Below the pieces are notes generated by a model. The model was not told the origin of the DNA. It ran no database searches and saw nothing but the letters and a program-made list of their open reading frames with translations. Source: Actinomycetota bacterium (lineage in GTDB: Bacteria > Actinomycetota > Actinomycetes > Streptosporangiales > Streptosporangiaceae). From it: DNA of 12,277 nt. Shown here piece by piece: positions 1 to 6,387 of the stretch. Position 1 is the stretch's first letter. Each line of letters starts with the position of its first letter. The DNA is taken from the NCBI GenBank assembly GCA_003140115.1, contig PLIQ01000573.1:6869-19145 (forward strand), read 5' to 3'. The translations under genes were made by a program, and so were the position numbers.

Positions 1-534
1 GTGCAGAACGCGCACATCACCTTGGACGGGGTGCGTGTGCCCGAATCCGATCGGCTGCAGGGCGCCAACAGCTTCAAGGACACCGCCAAGGTGCTGCGGA
101 TGACCCGGGCCGGGGTGGCCTGGATGGCCACCGGCTGCGCCCGGGGCGCGTACGAGCACGCGCTGGCCTACGCCCGCCAGCGCGAGCAGTTCGGCCGGCC
201 CATCGGCGGGTTCCAGCTGGTCCAGGACCTGCTGGTCCGGATGCTGGCCAACGTCACCTCCTCGGCGTGCCTGTGCGCCCGGCTGGCCTCGCTGCAGGAG
301 GAGGGCCTGGCCGAGGACCACCATTCGGCGCTGGCCAAGGCGTTCTGCACGGTCCGGATGCGGGAGGCGACCGGCTGGGCTCGCGAGCTGCTGGGCGGGA
401 ACGGCATCCTGCTGGAGAACCATGTAGGGCGGTTCGTGGCCGACTCCGAGGCGATCTACTCCTACGAGGGCACCCGCGAGATCAACACCTTGATCGTGGG
501 CCGGGCGATCACCGGCCTCAGCGCGTTCGTGTGA
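1..534 (+). CDS. Acyl-CoA dehydrogenase, C-terminal part (glutaryl-CoA dehydrogenase-like)
   Basis: FAD-dependent flavoenzyme that oxidises an acyl-CoA at the alpha-beta bond; the glutaryl-CoA dehydrogenase branch also decarboxylates, giving crotonyl-CoA in lysine/tryptophan breakdown. Only 177 residues are present against about 390 for the family, so the gene is cut by the left edge and the GTG at base 1 is most likely an internal valine codon. Visible are the helical C-terminal domain with [15 protein letters not shown] (residues about 61-75), the LGGNGI turn (131-136), and YEGT (155-158), whose Glu156 is the catalytic base position in this superfamily. The ending [12 protein letters not shown] resembles glutaryl-CoA dehydrogenases, but the substrate-binding half is missing, so the substrate is inferred. 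The last 17 bp overlap the end of the convergent gene. Confidence 0.92.
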   Translation: MQNAHITLDGVRVPESDRLQGANSFKDTAKVLRMTRAGVAWMATGCARGAYEHALAYARQREQFGRPIGGFQLVQDLLVRMLANVTSSACLCARLASLQEEGLAEDHHSALAKAFCTVRMREATGWARELLGGNGILLENHVGRFVADSEAIYSYEGTREINTLIVGRAITGLSAFV

Positions 535-1483
535 GCGGGCAGCCTGGTGAGCAGGGCCGGGGTTGGCCGGTCCAGCCGCGGACCCGCAGTACCTGAGCGA
601 CCTGGGCCGCTGTCTCGCATGCGTTCCGCCTGACGTGTACCCAGCCGTACCGCAGCGATTGCATCCCGCCCGCGGCGGCCGCGTTGTCGCGGGCCTTATC
701 GCGCCACTGGGCCTCGACCGGGTGCGCCAGCCGCCCGTCCAGCTCGACCACCACGCCGTAGTCGCGGTAGAGGCGATCGCGGCGTCCACGCCGGCCGTCC
801 GGGCCCTCGAATGGCGCCTGCCGGACCGACTCGGGGAGGCCGTGCGTGCGCTCCACGTCCCGGCCGTAGCGGTACTCCAGCACCGAATGGTCGCCGCTGG
901 CTGCCGCGATGATGAGCTCATCCAGTTCACCACGCCAGCGCAGCCTGGAGCGCTGGCCCATCGCCGCGCGCAGCGTAGCCGCGTCGGTCAGGTCTCGCGC
1001 GAATGCGCGGGTCACCCATCCGCAGACGTCATCGAAGGTCGCCGCCGCCTGGGCCAGGTCGAGCACGGTCTCCTCCACTCTCGTCCGCGGCGGGTTGCTG
1101 TCCCCCAGCACGATCTCGCCGGCGCGCGTGCAGCGGTGCAGGCTGACCCCATTGACCGCCTTGATCCGACGCTGCCAGGGAACCGTCACGTGAATCGATT
1201 CGGCCGGCTTGTCGGCGAGCCGCTGAAGCTCGGCCGCGGTCTCGTGGCTCAGGACCGCGCCCGGCCCGGCCCCGAGGAGCGCCGCCCACAATTGCGCACT
1301 ATGACCCGGCGCTCCGGTGAAGGTCAGGTAGACGCCACGATGAACCGGCTGCCACCAGCCGCCCCGCAGCCGAAACTTGATCATGTCCGCGGACAGCCCG
1401 GCCCGGAGGGCCTGCGAGCGGGACACAACTCCCTGCTGCTGGCGGGCGAGGTTGCGCAGCGTAGGAGGAAGCTCACTGTCCAT
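518..1483 (-). CDS. Solitary AbiEi-type HTH / DUF559 protein
   Basis: 321-residue cytosolic protein. Residues about 5-60 resemble the winged-helix N-terminal domain of AbiEi-type antitoxins ([12 protein letters not shown], then [10 protein letters not shown]). Residues about 200-305 resemble DUF559, a Vsr-like PD-(D/E)XK nuclease fold, with E203, D236, VELDG (246-250) and a conserved RYGWVHVR. In type IV toxin-antitoxin systems AbiEi represses its own operon and AbiEii is a nucleotidyltransferase toxin. No AbiEii-like gene is adjacent: the downstream neighbour is a convergent acyl-CoA dehydrogenase gene. Solitary copies of this architecture are common in actinobacteria and their role is not settled. 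The ATG at 1483 has no SD but lies between two inverted repeats, which suits a leaderless, self-regulated gene. The last residues (after about 305) are Pro/Cys-rich and unlike the rest. Family assignment is firm, function is not. Confidence 0.85.
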   Translation of the reverse strand: MDSELPPTLRNLARQQQGVVSRSQALRAGLSADMIKFRLRGGWWQPVHRGVYLTFTGAPGHSAQLWAALLGAGPGAVLSHETAAELQRLADKPAESIHVTVPWQRRIKAVNGVSLHRCTRAGEIVLGDSNPPRTRVEETVLDLAQAAATFDDVCGWVTRAFARDLTDAATLRAAMGQRSRLRWRGELDELIIAAASGDHSVLEYRYGRDVERTHGLPESVRQAPFEGPDGRRGRRDRLYRDYGVVVELDGRLAHPVEAQWRDKARDNAAAAGGMQSLRYGWVHVRRNACETAAQVAQVLRVRGWTGQPRPCSPGCPLTRTR

Positions 1484-1502
1484 GCGGACAGTTTGACCAA
1501 AC
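1476..1502 (-). promoter_or_regulatory. Paired inverted repeats over the AbiEi/DUF559 start codon
   Basis: Two inverted repeats abut here. CTGTCC (1476-1481) and GGACAG (1486-1491) flank a 4-nt spacer that overlaps the start codon. GTTTG (1491-1495) and CAAAC (1498-1502) lie just upstream. AbiEi antitoxins are known to bind inverted repeats in their own promoters, so an autoregulatory operator is plausible. The first repeat could also form an mRNA hairpin hiding the start codon. Confidence 0.42.
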
Positions 1503-1536
1503 CGACCGACAAAACGGGCCCACGCGGGACGTATCC

Positions 1537-1612
1537 GGGAGGATTTGGGCTTCCGGGAGCGCTTTGGGCGGCGCTATAGGCCCCCTGCGCTCCCATAGGC
1601 CTAAATCCTCCC
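1537..1612. repeat. 76-bp nested inverted repeat / long hairpin
   Basis: The outer arms GGGAGGATTT (1537-1546) and AAATCCTCCC (1603-1612) are perfect complements. Pairing continues inward to 1552/1597 through two G-T wobbles, giving about 16 pairs. After a 2x2 internal loop, GGGAGCGC (1555-1562) pairs with GCGCTCCC (1587-1594). GGGC (1566-1569) can pair with GCCC (1580-1583) inside the loop. It lies about 54 bp upstream of the AbiEi/DUF559 start. There is no T-run on either side, so it is not a standard terminator. It could be an RNA regulatory structure, a processing site, or a small mobile or palindromic element. Confidence 0.75.
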
Positions 1613-1715
1613 CGCTGTGTGGGACCGATGAGGGTGAAGAGGTCAGCGAGGCTGACGGGGAAATGACCGCGGGGGAGGTCTGCCTGCCGCAGGCGGACGA
1701 GACGGAGGGCGCGGC

Positions 1716-1757
1716 GCGGGACCCGCCGCTGGCGCGACGCGGGACCCGCCGCTGGCG
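1716..1757. repeat. 19-bp tandem direct repeat
   Basis: The 19-mer GCGGGACCCGCCGCTGGCG occurs at 1716-1734 and again, identical, at 1739-1757, a 23-bp period. It lies between the end of the DUF488 gene and the nested hairpin. Each copy contains a GC-rich half-palindrome (GCGGGACCCGC). It does not code for anything recognisable. Slippage duplication or a protein-binding pair are both possible. Confidence 0.85.
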
Positions 1758-1766
1758 GGCGACCGC

Positions 1767-1782
1767 CCCGCCGGGAGGCGGG
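1767..1782 (-). terminator. Short GC hairpin after the DUF488 gene
   Basis: CCCGCC (1767-1772), a GGGA loop, and GGCGGG (1777-1782) form a 6-bp hairpin directly after the minus-strand TGA at 1786-1784. No T-tract follows, so termination is only suggested by position. Confidence 0.25.
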
Positions 1783-1783
1783 C

Positions 1784-2248
1784 TCAGGCTAGCGCGCAGC
1801 CCGGGCGGTGGCCTTCGGTTTCGATGGCGCCGCAGTCGGGGCAGACCAGGTGAGCCCAGCAGACGGGATCACCGCCCTCGTCGGGCTCGACATCCTGGCG
1901 CAGGATCTGGGCCAGGACCGCGGCCTGGCTGAGGTCGACGTCGCGGGTCGCGGTGAGCAGGGTCATCGGGCCGGTCGCGGCTAGGGCGCGCAGCTTGCCG
2001 AGCTCGGCCCGCTGGCTGCGGCCGGACAGCTCGTCCAGGTAACGCACGCGAAACTCGTTGAGTTTCTCCGGATCGTGCCCGTACCACTTGCGCAGTTCGG
2101 TGGACGGCGCGACGTCCTTGGCCCATTCGGTCAGGTGCGCCGCGTCCTTGCGCAGGCCCCGCGGCCAGAGCCGGTCCACCAGCACGCGGGCGCCGTCGGC
2201 CGGCGAGGGTGCGTCGTAGACGCGGCGGACCCGGATCTGTGACGGCAC
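1784..2248 (-). CDS. DUF488 family protein with Cys-rich C-terminal tail
   Basis: 154-residue cytosolic protein of the DUF488 family, whose biochemical role is not established. Family marks are RVLVDRLWPRG (21-31), W42, KWYGHDP (54-60) and LLTATRDVDLSQA (98-109). Usual family length is about 115-125 residues; this one adds about 30 residues holding C130, C136, C139, H148 and C151 (CPDCG then GHRPGC), which looks like a metal-binding knuckle. The GTG at 2248 is chosen because GGAGG lies 7 nt upstream and conserved residues begin soon after; an ATG at 2299 would overlap the upstream gene by 22 bp and add a non-conserved leader. The gene follows the MEDS-HATPase gene by 29 bp, so the two are probably co-transcribed. 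Confidence 0.86.
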   Translation of the reverse strand: MPSQIRVRRVYDAPSPADGARVLVDRLWPRGLRKDAAHLTEWAKDVAPSTELRKWYGHDPEKLNEFRVRYLDELSGRSQRAELGKLRALAATGPMTLLTATRDVDLSQAAVLAQILRQDVEPDEGGDPVCWAHLVCPDCGAIETEGHRPGCALA

Positions 2249-2277
2249 GGCACCGCCTCCGTTCCGCACCTGAGCGC

Positions 2278-3228
2278 TTAGCGGCGCAGTTCCACCCACA
2301 CCGACTTGCCGGAATGACCGATCGGCTCGACGCCCCAGCGGCTGGCCAGCGCGTCCACCGCGCCCAGGCCGTGCAGCGGCGCGGCGGGCAGGCCCGCGGC
2401 GGCCGCGGGTGGCAGCGGGCTGGCGTCACGCACCGCGATGCGCAGCACGTCCGGGCCGGCCGACAGGTCCACGGTGAAGCCGGTCTGCGCGTGCACGATG
2501 GCGTTGGCGGCCAGTTCGGTCACCACCAGGGCGGTGTCGTCGGCCAGGTCCGCGGCGCCTAGCCGCCGCACGGCGTCGACGGCGAAGTGCCGGGCCGCCG
2601 CCGGCGCGTCACCGGACAGGGCGAAGGCACGGGTGGCGCCGGGGCTGGTGGGAACGGTGGCGCGGGTGGCTGGGGACGGCCAGGTGCCCACTACCGAGTT
2701 GTGCAGCCGGCATACCTGGGCGAACGCTTCCAGGTGGCCGTCGCCGGTCACGGAGCTGGCCGGGTAGCCGCAGAACAGCGAGAACGAATGTGACAGGGCG
2801 AGCGAGTCCCACATCTCCTCGAGCTGGACGGCGGCGTTGACCAGCCCGGCGTCCCAGAGCAGGGCGACCATCTCGCCGTAGGCGCGGACCGGGCGGTTAC
2901 CCTGGCCGGCGTCGGTGATCAGGCCGCCGATCACGCGGTCGAAGGCGCGGCGGTCGAGCTGGCCGCCGGTCATCAGCGCGCGCACCGTGTCGTCGGCGTC
3001 CAGGGCCCGGTAGGTGCCGGCCTGACCGGCCGCGGCCACGTCCACGCCGGCCTGCGTCAGCCGTCCTTCGAACATCCGCCGGTGAGCCTCGGTGGCGATG
3101 ACCACTGCCACACCGTCGCCCTGCAGCGCGCCGAGCAGGTAGCCGGCCACCAGGTCGGCTAGGTCCTCCTCGTGGCCGTAGAACTGGACGACGTGGCCGC
3201 CGTCCGGGTATTCAGTGCGCTTAACCAC
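2278..3228 (-). CDS. MEDS-domain HATPase (RsbW-like anti-sigma / sensor kinase)
   Basis: 316-residue cytosolic regulator with two parts. Residues about 8-178 match the MEDS domain (HVVQFYGHEEDLADLVAGYL near the start, YGEMVALLWDAG at 117-128, FCGYP at 152-156), a sensory module first noted in DcmR/MedR-type proteins. Residues about 202-316 form an RsbW/SpoIIAB-type ATP-binding domain: N box ELAANAIVHA (238-247), G1 RDAS (267-270), a G2-like HGLGAVDALASRWG (286-299), and GKSVWVEL (307-314). Such proteins act as Ser kinases or anti-sigma factors toward STAS antagonists and sigma factors. The GTG start at 3228 has GGAG 7 nt upstream; the ATG at 3235 is out of frame and stops after four codons. 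A STAS gene lies about 3 kb away; direct partnership is inferred, not shown. Confidence 0.9.
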   Translation of the reverse strand: MVKRTEYPDGGHVVQFYGHEEDLADLVAGYLLGALQGDGVAVVIATEAHRRMFEGRLTQAGVDVAAAGQAGTYRALDADDTVRALMTGGQLDRRAFDRVIGGLITDAGQGNRPVRAYGEMVALLWDAGLVNAAVQLEEMWDSLALSHSFSLFCGYPASSVTGDGHLEAFAQVCRLHNSVVGTWPSPATRATVPTSPGATRAFALSGDAPAAARHFAVDAVRRLGAADLADDTALVVTELAANAIVHAQTGFTVDLSAGPDVLRIAVRDASPLPPAAAAGLPAAPLHGLGAVDALASRWGVEPIGHSGKSVWVELRR

Positions 3229-3325
3229 CGTTCATCTCCATCGGGTGCTGCTCCACGGCATATCTGCCCAGCAATCGCCGCTACATGCATGATGTGGTCA
3301 GATCGCCGGGATGAGCGGATCGGGG

Positions 3326-4438
3326 CTATCCGCCGAGCGTCTCGCGGTGCCGCCAGGCGAGCCGGAGCAGGGCGGCCCCGGCCGCCTGGACCGGCTCGCC
3401 GGTGACGGTGCGGTCGATGACGTGGGCGGCGAACTCGCGGGCGGCCAGGATCTGCCCCTCGGCGTTGCGCTGCGGGGGCACGCTGAACACGGCGTCGAAC
3501 ACGTCGCTGTCGATGACCGCCACGGTAAGCAGGTCGGTGGCGTAGGTCAGCGGGTCGGTGCCGAGTCCCAGGCACCAGACGCGGACCTGGCCGTGGTTCA
3601 GGGCGTCGGTCAGCTGCCGGGCGAACGGCCAGGAATCGTAGTCGACGGGGGCGCTGTCGCTGGCATAGTCCTCCGAGTGCCCGCCGAGCTCCTCGGCGAA
3701 CTCGCGGACCATGCACCGCCACAGCGAGAAGTCATGCTGGCGATTCCAGGGCGCCTCGCCGGAAGGCTGGAACACGCCCACCGGGATGACCTGGTACAGG
3801 CCGCCCGCGTGACCCACCTTGGCCGGGTCCCGCCAGTGCAGCAGGAAGGAGGCCCGGCCTGCCCGGCGGTCCAGCCGCAGGGTCAGCGTGCTGATGGCCA
3901 GGTTGGCCGGGCGGCGCCGCAGGTCACACGGGTCAGCGAAGCGAGCGCGCAGGCCGCCGACGGGCCGCCCCAGCCGGGCGGCCGCGTACTCGTGGGCGGC
4001 CGCTTCCCCGGTGTCGATGCCGTCGAAGTAACGGCCGGCGGAGAACACTAGCCGGGAAGGCCGGGAGCGCAGGTCCGCTTCGGTCAGCCGGTAGGTGACG
4101 CGGTTCTCGAATACCGCCGGGGCGGCCAGCTCGCCCATCGCCTCGGAGTAGCGGCGGTAGGGCGCCCCGTCGGCCCGCCGCGGCAGCAGCGGGCTCGTGG
4201 CTTGCACCTCGGCCGGCGCGGCGTCGCGCAGCTCCAGGCCGATGTCCTGGAGCGGGATCGGGGCGGGCGGCAGCCAGCCGGGCGCGGCCAGCAGCGGGGT
4301 GCCGGCCAGCCTGCGGTCCGGCGGGTAGTCCTCCGCGGCGTCCACGGCCAGGTCGTAGCGGTGCTCGGTGAGGTAGGTCCGGACCGTGAGCCAGTCGCGC
4401 TCGCTGGTGGTCAGCGTGCCAGCCGCGGGGTGGCTCAC
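3326..4438 (-). CDS. Conserved hypothetical protein with a half Nudix box
   Basis: 370-residue soluble protein with no signal peptide or membrane segment. Its central part has REFAEELGG (245-253), which fits the second half of the Nudix box (REUxEExGU), preceded by GGLYQVIPVGVFQP (212-225), which resembles the strand leading into a Nudix fold. The upstream Gly and Glu of the full box are absent at the right spacing (W and F instead), so hydrolase activity is doubtful; a nucleotide-binding or degenerate Nudix domain is more likely. The N-terminal 200 residues hold YFDGIDTGEAAAHE (137-150) and are unrecognised. The GTG start overlaps the stop of the 79-aa gene as GTGA, so translation is probably coupled. 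I recall similar long proteins in other actinomycetes but know no assigned function. Confidence 0.8.
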   Translation of the reverse strand: MSHPAAGTLTTSERDWLTVRTYLTEHRYDLAVDAAEDYPPDRRLAGTPLLAAPGWLPPAPIPLQDIGLELRDAAPAEVQATSPLLPRRADGAPYRRYSEAMGELAAPAVFENRVTYRLTEADLRSRPSRLVFSAGRYFDGIDTGEAAAHEYAAARLGRPVGGLRARFADPCDLRRRPANLAISTLTLRLDRRAGRASFLLHWRDPAKVGHAGGLYQVIPVGVFQPSGEAPWNRQHDFSLWRCMVREFAEELGGHSEDYASDSAPVDYDSWPFARQLTDALNHGQVRVWCLGLGTDPLTYATDLLTVAVIDSDVFDAVFSVPPQRNAEGQILAAREFAAHVIDRTVTGEPVQAAGAALLRLAWRHRETLGG

Positions 4439-4674
4439 GGGATCGCGATCAGGTCGTCGGCCCAGAAGCTGATCAGCTCGTCCGCGCTATGCAAGTACGG
4501 CGGAACGTCCGCCCGCAGGGTGCGTCCGGTGGCCAGCGTCCAGTTGGTAATCAGCACCCGTGCGAGCAATTCGTCCTCATTTCCCCAATCGACGGGTTTG
4601 GCGCGGAGATTACCTGGCAACGTTGCGCCAGAATCACTCGCGCAAGGCCGATGCGAGACAGCACTGTCTTGCAT
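4435..4674 (-). CDS. Small 79-aa protein coupled to the half-Nudix protein
   Basis: 79-residue soluble, acidic protein, not recognised. The ATG at 4674 is chosen because a perfect AAGGAGG lies 6 nt upstream; the open frame continues upstream to 4830 but that leader is of poor, non-coding character. The C-terminal half looks conserved-like and ordered (DELLARVLITNWTLATGR at 41-58, SADELISFWADDLIAIP at the end), rich in Trp, Leu and acidic residues, suggesting a helical partner-binding protein. Its TGA overlaps the GTG of the next gene in a GTGA, implying coupled translation and a stoichiometric or complex-forming relation. It could be a small regulatory partner or an antitoxin-like protein; nothing in the sequence decides this. 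Confidence 0.72.
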   Translation of the reverse strand: MQDSAVSHRPCASDSGATLPGNLRAKPVDWGNEDELLARVLITNWTLATGRTLRADVPPYLHSADELISFWADDLIAIP

Positions 4675-4787
4675 AACGGGCCTCCTTCCGGGGGCCAGCG
4701 CCACCGAGCAAAGGGACGAAGACGACTTTACCGCCCGCGGGAAACGCTCGCGGCAAAAACGGCGGTCCCTCAGTGTTTTTTGGATAC

Positions 4788-4830
4788 ATGCCCGGGCATC
4801 GGCATTAACGCCGTTATAGTCCCTGGTCAA
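4788..4830 (-). promoter_or_regulatory. Candidate promoter and tandem palindromes upstream of the 79-aa/370-aa pair
   Basis: The 340-bp gap between the divergent genes (4675-5014) has no convincing gene and is less GC-rich than its surroundings. Read on the minus strand, TTGACC (4830-4825) lies 17 nt from TAATGC (4807-4802), and a better -10-like TATAAC sits at 4818-4813. Just downstream are a perfect 12-bp palindrome ATGCCCGGGCAT (4788-4799) and a near-palindrome GGCATTAACGCC (4801-4812). Their adjacency to the promoter elements suggests an operator near the transcription start, about 110-140 bp before the 79-aa start codon. Confidence 0.38.
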
Positions 4831-5004
4831 CGCGCTTTGCCGAGCAATTTGCCCAGATTGTCACAAATGCGCGGAGCGACACGGCTGGCTTGTCTCACAT
4901 TTCTCCCATAACGCATATGCAGCGGTTCGCCCGGCTTGGGCGGGGCCCAGGAGAGAGTGCGCCGGTACCGGTGATCGTCTGCGCCGCGGGGCGGGCCGGG
5001 CCGA

Positions 5005-5017
5005 TACTAGATCAGTG
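5005..5017 (+). promoter_or_regulatory. Candidate -10 element for a leaderless sigma-factor mRNA
   Basis: TACTAG (5005-5010) lies 4 bp before the GTG at 5015 and no SD is visible upstream. A start point 6-7 nt after a -10 would fall on the GTG, giving a leaderless transcript, which is common in actinobacteria. No good -35 is seen at 16-18 bp. The rest of the upstream stretch (4831-5004) shows only a short GCATATGC palindrome at about 4913-4920. Confidence 0.35.
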
Positions 5018-5566
5018 ATCGGTGCCGGGTTCAGCCTTACGCTGGCCAGCGCCCAGGGGGGCGACGAGATCGCCTTCGCCTGCCTGTTCCGCGACGTACA
5101 ACCGGCGCTGCTGCGGTATCTGCAGGTGATCACCCCGGAGGCGGAGGACGTGGCCGGGGAAACCTGGCTGCAGGTGGTCAAGGGCCTGCCGCGCTTCCGC
5201 GGCGGCGAGGAGGCGTTCCGGGCCTGGCTGTTCACCATCGCCCGGCACCGGGCGGTGGACGCGGGCCGGTCCCGGTCCCGCCGCTCCGACGTGCCGCTGG
5301 CCGCGACCGAGACGCTAGAGCAGCCTACGACCCCGGACGCCGCCGAGCTGGCCCTGGAGGCGATCTCCACCCGGTCGGTAGTGGCCCTGATCAAGAGCCT
5401 GCCTCGCGATCACGCCGAGATCATCATGCTGCGGGTGGTGGCCGGGCTGGAGGCCGCCGACGTGGCCCGGATCGTCGGCAAGACCCCGGGCGCGGTCCGG
5501 GTGACCGCGCACCGCGCCCTGCGTCGGCTCGCTGACCTGGCCGAACGGGCGGGTGTAACGCATTGA
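5015..5566 (+). CDS. ECF-type RNA polymerase sigma factor
   Basis: 183-residue sigma-70 family factor of the extracytoplasmic function type, which directs RNA polymerase to a small regulon. Region 2 spans about 20-90: FACLFRDVQPALLRYLQ, then AEDVAGETWLQVVKGLPRF (43-61) and FRAWLFTIARHRAVDAGR (68-85), the core-binding and -10 recognition helices. A linker (91-117) follows, and region 4 covers about 118-175, with LPRDHAEIIMLRVVAGL (129-145) and the helix-turn-helix DVARIVGKTPGAVRVTAHRAL (149-169, hyphen-free run continues to RRL). The GTG start lies directly after a -10-like element and lacks an SD. The stop TGA overlaps the TTG of the next gene, typical of a sigma/anti-sigma pair. Family is secure; the ECF group and signal are unknown. 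Confidence 0.92.
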   Translation: MIGAGFSLTLASAQGGDEIAFACLFRDVQPALLRYLQVITPEAEDVAGETWLQVVKGLPRFRGGEEAFRAWLFTIARHRAVDAGRSRSRRSDVPLAATETLEQPTTPDAAELALEAISTRSVVALIKSLPRDHAEIIMLRVVAGLEAADVARIVGKTPGAVRVTAHRALRRLADLAERAGVTH

Positions 5567-6387
5567 GCGAGCGCGACGCTCTACAGGGTGAGATGCCTGG
5601 GTTCCCCTTCCCCGGCCGGCCCGGCGGCGAGCACGACGAGCTGCTGCTGGACATGATCATCGCTCGGCGCGCCCTCCCCCCCGACGCGCCGGAGCCGATG
5701 CATGACCTGGCGCGTATGCTCGCCGCCTTGGCCGGGCCGGCAGAACCCGGCGAGCTGGCCGGGGAGGCGGCAGTGCGGGCTGCCTTCAGCCGGGCAGCCT
5801 CTCCGGCCGGCATCTCACCCGCCGTACGGCGGCTAGGGCGCCGCCGTGGGACCCGGCGGTCCCGAAGGCCAGCTCGTTACCGAGCCCGGCTGGCTACGGT
5901 GCTGATCGTGGCCGCGGCTGGGCTGGGCAGCGTCCTCGCGGCCTACACGGACGTGCTGCCCGGCCCCGTTCAGCAACTGGCGCACGTCACGGTGGCGGCG
6001 CCGGCCCCGCCCAGCCCCGGCCGGCACTCGGCCAGGGCCAGCGCACACCGGACCAGGTCCGCCACGCCCCGGCCCGGCAGCTCGCCCGCATCCGGACCGG
6101 CCCCCTCGACGGGCCTGGCTCAGCCCCCCGGCCAGGGCGGGTCCCCGAAGCCGAGCTACAAGCCCCTTCCGACCGGGTCGCCCGGTCGTCGTCCCACCGG
6201 GGTGGCCTGCGGACTGGTCCCGCAGCGCTGGCCCAATCCGCCGCCGAAGGCGTCGGCCTACCCGAGCCTGCCTTCGTGGTTCGAGGGGGAGAAGTGCACC
6301 GGCATCCCGAGCGGGCCGAGGGCCGCGCCCACGCTGGACCCGTACGTTCCCTTACCGGGCTCAGGCCCGCGTGGCGGACGCGCGTGA
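5563..6387 (+). CDS. One-pass membrane protein, probable anti-sigma partner
   Basis: 274-residue protein. A cytosolic N-terminal domain (about 24-80: LLLDMIIARRALPPDAPEPM, then a helical Ala/Leu-rich stretch) is followed by a very basic segment (87-108), one membrane span (about 109-128, LATVLIVAAAGLGSVLAAY) and a Pro/Ser-rich extracytoplasmic region with two cysteines. TDVLPGPVQQLAH after the span is typical of actinobacterial membrane proteins paired with ECF sigma factors. The zinc anti-sigma motif HxxxCxxC is absent, so binding to the sigma factor is inferred from topology and coupling. The TTG start overlaps the sigma-factor stop (TTGA); an ATG at 5593 is the alternative and would remove 10 residues. 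The 3' end overlaps the convergent STAS gene by 27 bp. Confidence 0.75.
   Translation: MSERDALQGEMPGFPFPGRPGGEHDELLLDMIIARRALPPDAPEPMHDLARMLAALAGPAEPGELAGEAAVRAAFSRAASPAGISPAVRRLGRRRGTRRSRRPARYRARLATVLIVAAAGLGSVLAAYTDVLPGPVQQLAHVTVAAPAPPSPGRHSARASAHRTRSATPRPGSSPASGPAPSTGLAQPPGQGGSPKPSYKPLPTGSPGRRPTGVACGLVPQRWPNPPPKASAYPSLPSWFEGEKCTGIPSGPRAAPTLDPYVPLPGSGPRGGRA

Noticed and set aside
563..1579. 338-codon plus-strand open frame opposite the AbiEi/DUF559 gene
   Set aside because: It is the complement of a clear family member; its protein is Arg/Pro/Ala-rich with no recognisable domain.
1537..1612. Standard rho-independent terminator
   Set aside because: No T-run on either side and the structure is far longer than usual; reported as an unexplained hairpin instead.
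1564..1932. 122-codon plus-strand frame over the hairpin and direct repeat
   Set aside because: Runs into the DUF488 gene on the other strand; Arg/Gly/Pro-rich with no motif.
3311..4051. Long plus-strand open frame opposite the 370-aa gene
   Set aside because: Composition is that of a GC-rich shadow and the minus-strand frame has ordered motifs and coupling.
4675..4830. N-terminal extension of the 79-aa gene to an ATG at 4830
   Set aside because: The internal ATG at 4674 has a perfect AAGGAGG, and the extension has low coding character and would run through the palindromes.
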